Positions 1 to 9,306 are shown, numbered from the stretch's first letter. The stretch: DNA of 64,000 bases from Sphaerochaetaceae bacterium (GCA_028532765.1 JAQQAR010000087.1:79571-143570), one strand, 5' to 3'. Numbers and translations: made by a program. Notes: a model not told the origin generated them from the letters alone.

Positions 1-2468
1 ACCTTGGTCTCAAAACCTCGAAGGTGTACAAAGAATCCTTCGTCGAAGACCTTGAGGGAAGGTTTCATATAGGTTAGGCCATCGCTGAAAGAGTCCGTGA
101 TAACGTACCGCCTTCCTCCCACCGTCAGATTCAAAGCCTCAGCAAGGCTGACTTCCTCAAGGTACTTGTCCCCATTTGATTTCTTTACTTTTTGGGCAGA
201 GGACTTAATCCATCCTTCCACCACTTCATACTGGTTGTTGTATAGAACCAGGACTCGTTCATGTTCTGTTCCATTCACGTAGCAGAATGCAGACTGTTGC
301 ACTTCCCCATCTCGATAAAGATCGAAGAGCTGGAAATTGTCCACACCACTGAAAAGGTATCGTTTCTTCAGGAGGGGGAAGATTCTTCGATAATGCTCCC
401 CAATTAAGTATTCGTTGGGTTTTTCGTCCCAGTATGCTCGGCGGTATTCCATACCGTATTTTTCCCGGTACCCTTCAACCTGTCCGTGCCCGAACATGGG
501 AAGCCCTGGCATGGTTACCAGCAAGGTACATACACCAAAGTACTTGTCCCCATCCCCAAACTGGGCGATGGCAGTTTCTTCATCTGGGTTATTCATGAAG
601 TTAACGAACCGTTTAAGAATCTCAGGGTCAAAGTTGAGCGTATTCTTAATGGTCTCTCGGTATTTCTGGTTTTCCTGGTTCTTGAGCATGTTCATAAATG
701 CGCTGTTGTACACGCGATGCATTCCCAAGGTGCGGACAAAGTATCCTTCCATCATCCAGAACGCTTCTGCAAGCAACAGTGTATCAGGCAACTCCTCATT
801 GATCCTGTCCACCACCTCTCTCCAGAACTCCTTGGGGATTTGCCTGTTGAATTCAGCCTCGTCCATACCATACTGAGCACGTCCGGCAATATCGCCTCCG
901 TGGCCCGGTTTCGGGTACCAAAGTCGTTGGATGTGTTTCTTGGCCAAGGTCATTGCAGCATCAAAGCGGATGATGGGAAAGTTGCTGGCAACATGCTTTA
1001 TCTGTTGATAGACAGCCTCTCGTGTTACCGGGTTGAGGAAATCCAGCTGTGCAGTATCGTTCCAGGGCATTGATGTACCATCATTGCCATGGAAAATGTA
1101 GGTGGTTTCCCCATTTCTCAGATCCCTTCTCCTGAAGGTTACTGCAGCATCACTGCGATCGTAGTAATGATCCTCCAGCTTGATCTCAACATCCGGGTGT
1201 GAAGAAAGGTTTGGTCCATCATAGGTATAGGAAGGGAAGGGTGGATAACTTTGCTGGACGAAAAAGTCGCTGTGTTCAAAGACCCAATCTCCGTCGATTC
1301 CACAATGGTTTGGAACCATGTCACTGGCAAGCCGAATGCCTCGACTGGCACACCTCTTTCGAAGGTTGTCCAAGGCAGGCCATCCTCCGATTACCTCTGC
1401 AATCTCGTAATTTTTCAAGGAGTATGCGGAGGCTTCCGCATCAGGGTTGCCACAGAGGTTCTTGATTTTCTTGCTTGCGGTGCTTCTTTCCCAGAGCCCG
1501 ATAAGCCAGAGTGCGGTAAAACCCCTGGTTGCAATATGATCGAGCTCTCGGTCAGGAATCTTATCCAAGGTATCAATAGGGTATTCATACTCTTTGGTCA
1601 GCTGGTCAAGCCATACAAGGGTAGATTTGGCAAGCATGATTACATTGGGCATCCAATTCCGGTCGGCAGTGACTGCCTCAAACTCCAGGTCATAGAGGGA
1701 AAAGTCGGGTACGAACATAACCGGGCTTCCCCCGTCTCCAGGGAAGTGTGGCTTTTCTTCTTCCTTGACCACATCGATTGCTTTCAGGAGCAACTCCTTC
1801 AAACGTTGGGGAATCAATTCCCCCCAGGTCTCAATGATGAATGAGATCTGGTCGGTCAGGGAATCTGGGTAGAGTTTTGCCGGTCTGGTGAGGAAGGAGA
1901 AGATGTCCTCGTCACTATTGGTCATCGATGCACTGGAGAGGGTATATCCCCCCATCAAAGCGGTTACAGCCTGGGCGGCCTTGGGGAAGGAAAGTCCTTC
2001 CGGGGCTAGGAATGGCTTGGTTGCCTTCATGAGTGCTGGGTTTTCCTGCATGACCTGATGAATGAAATAGCCCCTGAGAGACTCCTCATAGAAGAATTCC
2101 AATGGCAGTCCCTGCTCGACCAAGAGCGGTGACGGGAACTCCTTCATGTAGAAGGCAAGCACTTCCTGGGCTGCGTGGTTCTTGTTGACCAATGTGGTCA
2201 GGCGGGTAAAGAAATCAGGTTCACTGTAGCTCAGGTAGTGGGAAAGAACACTCTGGTAGAGTTGATGCAGGACGGCCGAGGCATGGAGTTTTGCCGAGGA
2301 AATCCAGTCATTCCCTCCCTTTGCTTTTACTTTCGTATTGAAAAGGTAGGCGAGTTCAGTTGCCTGCTTATAGAGATCTCCAAGGTCGGCATCTGACGGA
2401 AACAACGCTGGAAAAAAATCAATTTCAGTCCTTGTGCGAACTGAAATACGAAAATCACGTGTAATCAA
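1..2468 (-). CDS. GH13 alpha-amylase family glycosidase, 3' end cut by window edge
   Basis: About 822 codons are visible, open at the left edge. The four GH13 signatures appear in order: region I DMVPNH (about residue 383), region II RFDAA with the nucleophile Asp (about 499), region III LLLAEAF with the acid/base Glu (about 565), and region IV FMNNPDEE with the transition-state Asp (about 620). The protein should therefore hydrolyse or transfer alpha-glucosides such as glycogen or maltodextrins; the exact specificity cannot be read. No signal peptide is seen, so it is probably cytoplasmic. The long N-terminal region before region I (about 370 residues) suggests a multidomain architecture. 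The start is TTG (2466-2468), chosen because GGGAGG lies six bases upstream and no in-frame ATG is better placed. Region IV has NNPDE where classical amylases have NNHD. It lies 99 bp downstream of pth on the same strand and has its own candidate promoter. Confidence 0.85.
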   Translation of the reverse strand, partial: MITRDFRISVRTRTEIDFFPALFPSDADLGDLYKQATELAYLFNTKVKAKGGNDWISSAKLHASAVLHQLYQSVLSHYLSYSEPDFFTRLTTLVNKNHAAQEVLAFYMKEFPSPLLVEQGLPLEFFYEESLRGYFIHQVMQENPALMKATKPFLAPEGLSFPKAAQAVTALMGGYTLSSASMTNSDEDIFSFLTRPAKLYPDSLTDQISFIIETWGELIPQRLKELLLKAIDVVKEEEKPHFPGDGGSPVMFVPDFSLYDLEFEAVTADRNWMPNVIMLAKSTLVWLDQLTKEYEYPIDTLDKIPDRELDHIATRGFTALWLIGLWERSTASKKIKNLCGNPDAEASAYSLKNYEIAEVIGGWPALDNLRKRCASRGIRLASDMVPNHCGIDGDWVFEHSDFFVQQSYPPFPSYTYDGPNLSSHPDVEIKLEDHYYDRSDAAVTFRRRDLRNGETTYIFHGNDGTSMPWNDTAQLDFLNPVTREAVYQQIKHVASNFPIIRFDAAMTLAKKHIQRLWYPKPGHGGDIAGRAQYGMDEAEFNRQIPKEFWREVVDRINEELPDTLLLAEAFWMMEGYFVRTLGMHRVYNSAFMNMLKNQENQKYRETIKNTLNFDPEILKRFVNFMNNPDEETAIAQFGDGDKYFGVCTLLVTMPGLPMFGHGQVEGYREKYGMEYRRAYWDEKPNEYLIGEHYRRIFPLLKKRYLFSGVDNFQLFDLYRDGEVQQSAFCYVNGTEHERVLVLYNNQYEVVEGWIKSSAQKVKKSNGDKYLEEVSLAEALNLTVGGRRYVITDSFSDGLTYMKPSLKVFDEGFFVHLRGFETK

Positions 2469-2514
2469 ATCACGCCTCCCTGAGGGTGGTTATATCCCTG
2501 ATATTGGTACTCCA

Positions 2515-2543
2515 AGTATATCACGAGTGGCCATGGTTGTAAC
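2515..2543 (-). promoter_or_regulatory. Candidate promoter of the GH13 gene
   Basis: Reading the minus strand, GTTACA (2543-2538), a 17 bp spacer and TATACT (2520-2515) resemble a sigma-70 promoter. Transcription would begin near 2508 and leave a leader of about 40 bases that contains the GGGAGG ribosome binding site. The -35 match is weak (four of six) and read-through from pth is also possible. Confidence 0.35.
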
Positions 2544-2567
2544 CACTTTCTTGGGAATTGGACGCTG

Positions 2568-3098
2568 TTAGACTAATGTATTTGTGACAGGAAGAGTAGG
2601 AATATCGTCTATTAGCATTTGTTTCGCTGAATCAAGAATCAAGGGAAGTGAAATCTCTTCTTCAGGGGAGAAGCGTTGTAAGACAAAGGAGGAAACGGTT
2701 CCATGCTTTGGTCTTCCGATTCCAATACGAAGTCGAAGGAACAAGTCGTCCTTGATATGGCTCTTGATTGACTTCAATCCATTGTGTCCCTGAAGGCCAC
2801 CACCACGCTGCATCCTGATTGTCCCAAAGGGAAGCTCCAGATCGTCATGGATGACCAGGACATCTTGTGCTGTATAGGAGAAGAAATCCATACAAGAGCG
2901 AACGGATTTTCCGCTTTCGTTCATATAGGTATGGGGCTTAAGTAGCCTGGTTCCCCCATCCTGGGCAATCAGCCCATTGAATTTCTGTGACCATGAGAGT
3001 GTCGGGTACATATGATCACAAACCATCCAGCCTACATTGTGCCGGGTTTTCTCATACGCTTTACCAGGGTTGCCGAGAAATACCAGAAGTTTTACCAT
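2568..3098 (-). CDS. pth: Peptidyl-tRNA hydrolase
   Basis: A 176-residue protein of the bacterial Pth family, which recycles tRNA by cleaving the ester bond of peptidyl-tRNAs dropped from ribosomes. The N-terminus has FLGNPGKAYEKTRHNVGW, with the conserved Asn and the catalytic His; the central VIHDDLELPFG supplies the conserved Asp, and GHNGLKSI the substrate-binding Asn. Length is close to the family norm (about 190). The start ATG (3096-3098) directly precedes the FLGNPG motif. No Shine-Dalgarno sequence is present: a TATGAT -10-like box ends only five bases upstream, so the mRNA may be leaderless. It is divergent from the nif3-like gene, 35 bp away. Confidence 0.95.
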   Translation of the reverse strand: MVKLLVFLGNPGKAYEKTRHNVGWMVCDHMYPTLSWSQKFNGLIAQDGGTRLLKPHTYMNESGKSVRSCMDFFSYTAQDVLVIHDDLELPFGTIRMQRGGGLQGHNGLKSIKSHIKDDLFLRLRIGIGRPKHGTVSSFVLQRFSPEEEISLPLILDSAKQMLIDDIPTLPVTNTLV

Positions 3099-3102
3099 AC
3101 CC

Positions 3103-3109
3103 TATCATA
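3103..3109. promoter_or_regulatory. Shared -10 region of divergent pth and nif3-like genes
   Basis: The bases TATCATA read as TATCAT on the plus strand (3103-3108) and TATGAT on the minus strand (3104-3109), each matching the -10 consensus at five of six positions. The plus-strand start would fall near 3115, just before the AAGGAG (3121-3126) of the nif3-like gene; the minus-strand start would fall at or next to the pth ATG (3098). Neither direction has a good -35 box. Confidence 0.35.
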
Positions 3110-3133
3110 CGGACAAATAGAAGGAGAGAAAAG

Positions 3134-3463
3134 GTGTACATACTGGTAACCTATGTTCCTGATTCTCATCTTGAGGTAGTAAAGGAGGCTCTCTTCAAAG
3201 CTGGAGCTGGAAAGATGGGCTCCTATGATTCTTGTTGCTACCAAAGTCAAGGAACCGGCCAATTTCGTCCTCTGCAAGGCTCATCTCCCTTCATTGGGCA
3301 GGTCGGAGAGCTTGCACAAGAGCGGGAGTGGCGTCTAGAATTGGTGGTTGATGAAGAATTTGCTGCCCCAGCGGTAGAGGCGCTCTTGGAGAGTCATCCC
3401 TACGAGGTCCCTGCTTATCATCTGATCCCGGTCTTGACCCTTGAAGGGTTGAGTGACGAATAG
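3134..3463 (+). CDS. Stand-alone NIF3-type PII/CutA-like domain protein
   Basis: 109 residues. The features VYILVTYVPDSHLEVVKEALF, GAGKMGSYDSC, GTGQFRPLQGSSPFIG and LLESHPYEVPAYHLIPV are those of the middle (PII/CutA-like) domain found inserted in YqfO/YbgI NIF3 proteins, here as a free protein without the metal-binding halves. Such short proteins are common, often annotated as NGG1p-interacting factor NIF3, and have no proven function. The start is GTG (3134), preceded at seven bases by AAGGAG; a longer frame upstream would run into pth. Nine bases separate its stop codon from the DUF39 gene, so it is probably the first gene of the homocysteine-methionine operon. Whether it senses a metabolite of that pathway is speculation. 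Confidence 0.8.
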   Translation: MYILVTYVPDSHLEVVKEALFKAGAGKMGSYDSCCYQSQGTGQFRPLQGSSPFIGQVGELAQEREWRLELVVDEEFAAPAVEALLESHPYEVPAYHLIPVLTLEGLSDE

Positions 3464-3471
3464 GAGCCCCT

Positions 3472-4632
3472 ATGGCAAAGACAGTTGCCCAGATCAATGA
3501 GAAAATCAAGAAAGGTACGGTTGTCGTGGTCAGTGCAGAAGCATTTTCTGCGATGGCAAAAGAGAAGGACCTCAAAGAACTCAGTGAAGAGGTGGATATC
3601 GTAACCACAGCCACCTTTGGTCCGATGTGCTCCAGTGGAGCAATCATCAATTTCGGACACTGGTCTCCCGGTATCCGTATGGAAGAGATTACCCTCAATG
3701 GGGTGAATGCCTACGAGGGGCTTGCTGCAGTTGATACCTACATAGGTGCAACCAGTGAATCCAAGTTTGATGCTACCTACGGTGGAGCGAATGTTATCGA
3801 GGAGTTGATCGATGGCAAGGATGTCCGTCTGCATGCCAGGGGAAAAGGAACTGATTGTTATCCCACCAAGGAGATTGATACCTATATCAACAAGGATACC
3901 ATCAACGAGTTCTATCTCTTCAATCCCCGAAACGCCTACCAGAACTATGCAGCAGCAACCAACAGCACGAACCGGATCAGGTACACCTATATGGGCAGTC
4001 TTCTTCCCAGATTCTCAAATGTAACCTACTCCACCAGTGGTGAACTGAGTCCCCTCTTGAACGATCCCTACCTCAGAACCATTGGTCTTGGAACCCGGAT
4101 CTTCCTTGGTGGAGGAGAGGGGTATGTGGTATGGAACGGGACCCAGTTCAATACCAGACGGGAACGTACCCCAGAAGGTATTCCCACCCTGCCTGGGGCA
4201 ACCCTTGCTGTTATAGGGGATGCGAAACAGATGTCGAGGGAGTATATCCGCTCTGCCTACTATGAGAAGTATGGTATCTCGATGTTTGTCGGTATCGGTA
4301 TCCCCATACCGGTACTTGATGAGGAAATGGCAGCCCATCTAGCCATCTCAAATGAGAAGATCACCACCAATATTCTGGACTATGGGCAGGATGGACACCC
4401 ATCGGTCGGAACCTGTTCCTATGCCCAGCTTGCCAGTGGAGCAGTCACCTTGAGTGATGGAAAGGAAGTAAAGACAGCTCCACTCTCTTCCCTTGCCAAG
4501 GCACGGGAGATTGCCGATGTCTTGGCTTCCTGGATCAAGGAGAAACGATTCTTCCTCTCTGAGCCAGTCCATACGTTCCCTACTGACAGTTTTGTAAAAC
4601 CTTTGGTTCCTCGCGAAGGAGGTGAGAAATGA
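3472..4632 (+). CDS. DUF39 homocysteine biosynthesis protein
   Basis: 386 residues of the DUF39 family. The Methanosarcina member (MA1821) and bacterial relatives are known from genetics to make homocysteine from aspartate semialdehyde and a sulfide or persulfide donor, bypassing O-acylhomoserine. Visible family features are the cysteine in FGPMCSSG (about residue 55), a second in GTDCYPTKE (about 130), the glycine-rich FLGGGEGYV and GTCSYAQL late in the protein. Unlike the archaeal protein it lacks C-terminal CBS domains. The start ATG has AGGAGCCCCT just upstream. It overlaps the NIL-ferredoxin gene by four bases, the usual partner, and metH and metF follow, fixing the pathway context. No metX, metB or metZ gene occurs in the window. 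Confidence 0.9.
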   Translation: MAKTVAQINEKIKKGTVVVVSAEAFSAMAKEKDLKELSEEVDIVTTATFGPMCSSGAIINFGHWSPGIRMEEITLNGVNAYEGLAAVDTYIGATSESKFDATYGGANVIEELIDGKDVRLHARGKGTDCYPTKEIDTYINKDTINEFYLFNPRNAYQNYAAATNSTNRIRYTYMGSLLPRFSNVTYSTSGELSPLLNDPYLRTIGLGTRIFLGGGEGYVVWNGTQFNTRRERTPEGIPTLPGATLAVIGDAKQMSREYIRSAYYEKYGISMFVGIGIPIPVLDEEMAAHLAISNEKITTNILDYGQDGHPSVGTCSYAQLASGAVTLSDGKEVKTAPLSSLAKAREIADVLASWIKEKRFFLSEPVHTFPTDSFVKPLVPREGGEK

Positions 4633-5042
4633 AAAAGCGATATGCCTTGCGATTCTCTCCCACCTTGGTGGAGCAACCTATTGTAAGCAAGCTTGCCCGA
4701 TCATACGATGTGGATATCAATATCCTCAACGCAGATGTTGCCAGTGGCCGTGGGGGAAAGCTCATTGTTGAGTTGAGTGGAACCGAGCAAGACTTGGATG
4801 CGAGTGTCATTTATCTCGGAGAGATCGGAGTTATCGTCTCTGAGATGGTCAAGGAGCTGCTCTTCAACCAGGATGGGTGTATCGACTGTGGTGCTTGCAC
4901 GGCTGTCTGTTCCTCCGGTGCCTTATGGATGGATTCTGAGGCAAAGCTGCAATTTGATGTATCACATTGTGTTGTGTGTGGGCTCTGTGTCCATGCCTGC
5001 CCAATGCGCCTGTTTGAGGTATCACACGAACGGGAGGCATAG
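4629..5042 (+). CDS. NIL domain plus 2x[4Fe-4S] ferredoxin, homocysteine synthesis partner
   Basis: 137 residues: an N-terminal NIL domain (about 1-75) and a C-terminal two-cluster ferredoxin with CIDCGACTAVC and CVVCGLCVHACP. Its counterpart MA1822 in Methanosarcina acts with the DUF39 enzyme, probably supplying electrons to reduce a persulfide intermediate. NIL domains are otherwise found at the C-terminus of methionine ABC transporter ATPases and are thought to bind methionine or a related ligand, so feedback sensing is possible. The ATG overlaps the end of DUF39 (ATGA), with AGGAGG just upstream. No signal peptide; cytoplasmic. Confidence 0.9.
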   Translation: MKKRYALRFSPTLVEQPIVSKLARSYDVDINILNADVASGRGGKLIVELSGTEQDLDASVIYLGEIGVIVSEMVKELLFNQDGCIDCGACTAVCSSGALWMDSEAKLQFDVSHCVVCGLCVHACPMRLFEVSHEREA

Positions 5043-5044
5043 AA

Positions 5045-5779
5045 TTGTATCAGAGGAGAGCTTATCGCCAGAGCATGGGGTCTGCCCGTTTCTCTTCATT
5101 CTCCCTTTCTATTGGGGAGAGTGATGTTTGGATTGGGTTTCAGGGACCTGCCGATAAGAACTCCCTACAGGCTGAAACGACAACCCTTTTAAGACGACTG
5201 AGAAGGGAGCTTCTTGACTATGGGGATCCCGATCTGTTTACCAGCTTTGTTCCCTTGCAACCGAAGGGAGACCTCTCTGTATTGTTGCAACGTATGTTTG
5301 ATGCAGGGAAACGTTCAGGTACTGGCCCTTTTTCCAGTGTAGCGGGGGCAATCGCAGAGCGCCTTGGAAGGCATCTCAAGGACCAGTTTGGTCTCTCGGA
5401 GATTGTTGTTGAGAATGGTGGTGATTTATATATCGATGTCCTAAAACCTCTCTCTGTGCAGCTTTTTGCACCAACGAGTCCTCTTTCAGGGAAGCTTTCC
5501 ATTATAGTTGATCCTTCGTATGGCCCGATGGGAGTCTGTACCAGCTCAGGAAAAATTGGACACTCAATAAGTTTCGGTAGGGCTGATGCTGTTATGGTTG
5601 CATGCAAAGATGCTGCCCTTGCGGATGCGTATGCGACAGCATACTGCAACCGTGTCTCCGGGAAAGCGGATGTGAAGAAGGTATGCGAAGCGCTTACAAG
5701 GCAGGAAGAAGTCCTCTCCGCTGTAGTAGTTTTTGAAGACACGTTGGCCGTGGGTGGCCATTTGGAGGTAGGTACCTGA
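5045..5779 (+). CDS. UPF0280 (COG2122, ApbE-like) protein of homocysteine synthesis
   Basis: 244 residues matching UPF0280, a family distantly related to the flavin transferase ApbE. The start 'MYQRRAYRQ' fits the family's typical 'MYQ.R.YR' opening, which decides for the TTG at 5045; GGGAGG lies just upstream. Later features are AGAIAERLG, VENGGDLYI and CTSSGKIGHS. In methanogens and Desulfovibrio-like bacteria the gene travels with DUF39 and NIL-ferredoxin and is needed for homocysteine formation under low sulfide; its chemistry is not settled (persulfide handling or maturation of a partner). It lies two bases after the ferredoxin gene and one base before metH, implying co-translation. Confidence 0.88.
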   Translation: MYQRRAYRQSMGSARFSSFSLSIGESDVWIGFQGPADKNSLQAETTTLLRRLRRELLDYGDPDLFTSFVPLQPKGDLSVLLQRMFDAGKRSGTGPFSSVAGAIAERLGRHLKDQFGLSEIVVENGGDLYIDVLKPLSVQLFAPTSPLSGKLSIIVDPSYGPMGVCTSSGKIGHSISFGRADAVMVACKDAALADAYATAYCNRVSGKADVKKVCEALTRQEEVLSAVVVFEDTLAVGGHLEVGT

Positions 5780-5780
5780 C

Positions 5781-8700
5781 ATGAATAGAAAAGAATACTT
5801 GCAGGTGTTGCTTGAAAAGAGAATTGTGCTCCTTGATGGGGCTATGGGTACCATGATCCAGAAGCAGGGATTGCAGGCCGAGGATTATACCTTGGAGGAT
5901 ATTTCGGCACCTGGCTGTAATGAATTTCTCAACCTCAGCAGGGGTGATGTCATTTATCAGATTCACCAAGAGTACTTATCCTCTGGTGCCGATATCATCG
6001 AGACCAATACCTTCTGTGCGAATGCATTCAACCTTGCAGAGTATGGTCTATCAGGAGAAGTGGAACCTATCAACCTGGCTGCCTGTGAAATAGCACGTGA
6101 GGCAGCTGCAGACTATGAAGCAACCCATGACGGATATGCCTTTGTTGCAGGGGTTCTTGGTCCTTCCAACCGTTCGCTCTCCTTCTCCGAGAAGGTAGAA
6201 GACCCAGCATATCGACAAAAAGACTTTTCCTCTTTCCTAGAGATGTACCGTGAACAAGTTCGCTCGCTGCTGCAAGGAGGGGTAGACCTCCTCCTCATTG
6301 AAACGGTATTCGATACCTTGGTGGCAAAAAGTGCCATTATTGCATGCCTTCAGGAGATGGAAGCACAACAGAGGACCATTCCCCTGATGGTGAGTGTAAC
6401 CTTCAGTGACCAGAGTGGAAGGACGCTCAGTGGTCAGACCCTGGAGGCTTTTGTAGCTAGCCTTGCACCTTTTCCGTTATTCAGCCTTGGACTCAACTGT
6501 TCCACCGGGCCAAATGAGATGCTTCCTCTTATCGAGAAGCTCTCTGGGCTCTGCCCATTCTATATTAGTGCCCATCCCAATGCAGGTTTCCCGGATAAGG
6601 AAGGAAATTATCAGCTGCAGGCACAACAGATGGCAAAAGATCTTGCCCCTGCCCTACAAAAAGGGTATCTGAACATTCTCGGCGGATGTTGTGGTACCAC
6701 CCCCTTTCATATCAAGGCATTGAAGGAAGCCTCTACTCAGGCTGTGGTTCGGCAGCTGCCTTCGATAGCTTCTTCCCTAGCCTTGAGTGGGATGGATGTT
6801 GTGCAGGAGAAAGAGGGTGAACTGCTGTTAGTTGGAGAGAGAACCAATGTGGCAGGTTCGAGAAAGTTTGCCCGACTGATCAAGGAAGAAAAGTGGGAAG
6901 AGGCGCTTCAGATTGCACGGGAGCAAGTAGCCCATGGCTCTTCTGTCTTGGATCTCTGTATGGATGCATCCATGCTTGATGCAGAGAAGAGTATGAAGAA
7001 CTTCCTACGCCATATTGCAAGTGACCCCTCAGTGGCAAAGGCAGCAATCATGATCGACTCCTCAGATTGGGAGGTTGTCTCCTCTGCACTGGGAGAGGTC
7101 CAGGGACGAGGGATCGTTAACTCAATCAGTCTGAAAGAGGGAGAGGAAACCTTCATTTCCCATGCCAAGCATATTGCCCGCTACGGTCATGCAATGGTGG
7201 TCATGTTGTTTGATGAGGAGGGACAGGCTGCTACCTATGAACGTAAGATTGCCATAGCAAAGAGGAGCTATTCCCTGCTTAGTCAGGCAGGGATAAGGGA
7301 TGAAGATATTATCTTTGATGCAAATGTCCTCTCTATTGCCACCGGTATCGAAGAGCACGATACCTATGCCCGAGATTTCATTCTTGCCACCCGGGAGCTT
7401 AAGCGGCTTTATCCACGTTGCCATACCAGCGGAGGAGTGAGCAATCTTTCTTTCTCGTTTCGTGGAAATGATGCACTTCGTTCAGCTATGCATGCCCTCT
7501 TGTTGGAGTTGGCTGACCTTGATATGGCAATCATCAATCCAGCGAGTCTCATTGATGTTCAGACATTGAACAAGGATGTTCATTCCACCATTGAAAAGGC
7601 ACTGATGGCAGAGGGTGGTGATCTGGCAGATATCAGGGCTGAACTCATCAATCTTGCCTTGACCATGCAGAGTGAGGATACTCCCAAGAAGAAGACGACT
7701 CCTCGCTCTGTGAGAAGTGCTTCTGATCGTCTCTATGATGCAGTGGTCTCTGGGGACCATACCTATCTTTCCCAGGACTTGGAGGCAGTGGAAGAAGAGA
7801 ATCCTCTCTCCTTGGTGGAAGGCCCCTTGATGGATGGTATGAAGGAGGTAGGTCGGCTCTTTGGAAAAGGAAAGCTGTTCCTACCCCAGGTGGTACGAAG
7901 TGCGAGAACGATGAAGATTGCGGTTGATATCCTCCAGCCACGTATTACTGCCTATTTAGAGAAGAACTTGCATGGAACAGGGAATCAAAAGAAGCTTGCT
8001 GTCCTTGCTACGGTCAAGGGCGATGTGCATGATATCGGCAAAAATATTGTTGCGCTCATTCTCACATGCAATGGCTTTGAAGTCATCGATCTTGGGGTGA
8101 TGGTCCCGTCTGCCGATATTTATGATGCAGCCATCAAATACCAGGCAGACATCGTAGGCCTGAGTGGTTTGATCACACCATCCTTGAAGGAGATGGAGGG
8201 AGTCATCTCCCTATTCGAGGAGAGGGGCTCCACCATCCCCATCTTTGTGGGAGGGGCAACTACGAGTGAGCTGCATACAGCGGTGAAGCTTTCGGTACGA
8301 TACTCGAATCCTGTCATTCAGACAAAGGATGCTTCTGCCATGGCCTTGGCGGCCAATGAGGTGGTAGGTCCCAACCGCCTCACATTTTTTCATGAAGTAG
8401 ATGAGCGCTATTGCCAACTCAGGAAGGACCATCAGGATGCAAAAGAGGTGAAGCATTCCTCTGTTGCTGTTGGATATGCTTCCTCCTTGGAAAGCAGTGA
8501 GCAAAAGAGCGTGGGAACGAATGCGAAAAACTATGGGGTGAACACCCTTGAAGACATTCCTCTCTCTGATTTGCTGGAGCTCATCAACTGGAATATGTAC
8601 TGCGCTGCATGGAAGGTTCCTCCTTCCAGCGAAGAGGGCGTAAGACTCATCAAACAAGCGAAAGCGCTTCTGGATGAGGAGAAAATCCGACTTCTCTTCG

Positions 8701-9302
8701 AAAGTGGATGTAAGATTGTTTATGGGGTGTTTCCTGCCAAGAGCGACCGATTGGCGGTACAGGTGGGTGAAAAGACCTTCTACTTCCTGCGTGATGAAAA
8801 GAGTGGCTCCTGTATTGCTGATATGATTGCAAAGAAGGACACTGTCGGGTTGTTTGTGACTACCAGTTCCCTTTTCTTGGCTCCCTATCTGAAGGAGCTG
8901 GAGGAGCGGGGAGATACCATGCGACACCTCTCTATTAAACTTCTTGCCGACCGCCTTGCCGAAGCACTTGCAGAGAAAGCGCAACAGTTGATTGTCTCCA
9001 TGTGGGGAGAGCGCCTCCTCTCCTACCTTCGTCCAGCCCCAGGATATCCTTCTTGGAATGACCATAGTGAGAAGGGGACCCTCTTCAGTTTGCTTGATGC
9101 GACCGAGAGAATCGGGGTACAGCTTACCGAAAGTTTTGCCATGGATCCTCCCTCCTCTGTATGTGGGATGCTGATAGGAGGGGAGAATCTTCGGTATTTT
9201 GCCCTCAAGCATGTCAGTGAAGAACAGCTCTCCCTCTATGCAAAGCGGAAAAGTATCGATAGGCAGATGCTTGCCACGCTCCTCAGTGGTATGGAATACT
9301 GA
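5781..9302 (+). CDS. metH: Cobalamin-dependent methionine synthase
   Basis: 1173 residues with all four MetH modules. Homocysteine/zinc domain (1-320): zinc cysteines C240 (GLNCSTGP) and C303-C304 (LGGCCGT). Pterin-binding domain (about 345-600) beginning LLVGERTNVAGSRKF. Cap and B12 domain (about 650-880) with D748-V-H750-D-I-G, His750 being the lower cobalt ligand. C-terminal AdoMet reactivation domain (about 950-1173) with RPAPGYPS from R1084. It methylates homocysteine from methyl-tetrahydrofolate. Slightly shorter than E. coli MetH (1227). The ATG follows the UPF0280 stop by one base and metF begins four bases after its own stop, so homocysteine formation, methyl donor and methyl transfer are encoded together. 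No cobalamin riboswitch precedes the operon. Confidence 0.97.
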   Translation: MNRKEYLQVLLEKRIVLLDGAMGTMIQKQGLQAEDYTLEDISAPGCNEFLNLSRGDVIYQIHQEYLSSGADIIETNTFCANAFNLAEYGLSGEVEPINLAACEIAREAAADYEATHDGYAFVAGVLGPSNRSLSFSEKVEDPAYRQKDFSSFLEMYREQVRSLLQGGVDLLLIETVFDTLVAKSAIIACLQEMEAQQRTIPLMVSVTFSDQSGRTLSGQTLEAFVASLAPFPLFSLGLNCSTGPNEMLPLIEKLSGLCPFYISAHPNAGFPDKEGNYQLQAQQMAKDLAPALQKGYLNILGGCCGTTPFHIKALKEASTQAVVRQLPSIASSLALSGMDVVQEKEGELLLVGERTNVAGSRKFARLIKEEKWEEALQIAREQVAHGSSVLDLCMDASMLDAEKSMKNFLRHIASDPSVAKAAIMIDSSDWEVVSSALGEVQGRGIVNSISLKEGEETFISHAKHIARYGHAMVVMLFDEEGQAATYERKIAIAKRSYSLLSQAGIRDEDIIFDANVLSIATGIEEHDTYARDFILATRELKRLYPRCHTSGGVSNLSFSFRGNDALRSAMHALLLELADLDMAIINPASLIDVQTLNKDVHSTIEKALMAEGGDLADIRAELINLALTMQSEDTPKKKTTPRSVRSASDRLYDAVVSGDHTYLSQDLEAVEEENPLSLVEGPLMDGMKEVGRLFGKGKLFLPQVVRSARTMKIAVDILQPRITAYLEKNLHGTGNQKKLAVLATVKGDVHDIGKNIVALILTCNGFEVIDLGVMVPSADIYDAAIKYQADIVGLSGLITPSLKEMEGVISLFEERGSTIPIFVGGATTSELHTAVKLSVRYSNPVIQTKDASAMALAANEVVGPNRLTFFHEVDERYCQLRKDHQDAKEVKHSSVAVGYASSLESSEQKSVGTNAKNYGVNTLEDIPLSDLLELINWNMYCAAWKVPPSSEEGVRLIKQAKALLDEEKIRLLFESGCKIVYGVFPAKSDRLAVQVGEKTFYFLRDEKSGSCIADMIAKKDTVGLFVTTSSLFLAPYLKELEERGDTMRHLSIKLLADRLAEALAEKAQQLIVSMWGERLLSYLRPAPGYPSWNDHSEKGTLFSLLDATERIGVQLTESFAMDPPSSVCGMLIGGENLRYFALKHVSEEQLSLYAKRKSIDRQMLATLLSGMEY

Positions 9303-9306
9303 AGCC

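Noticed and set aside
486..1844. Long plus-strand open frames opposite the amylase-family gene
   Set aside because: The minus strand encodes a continuous GH13 protein with all four signatures; the plus frames have no recognisable domain and no ribosome binding sites.
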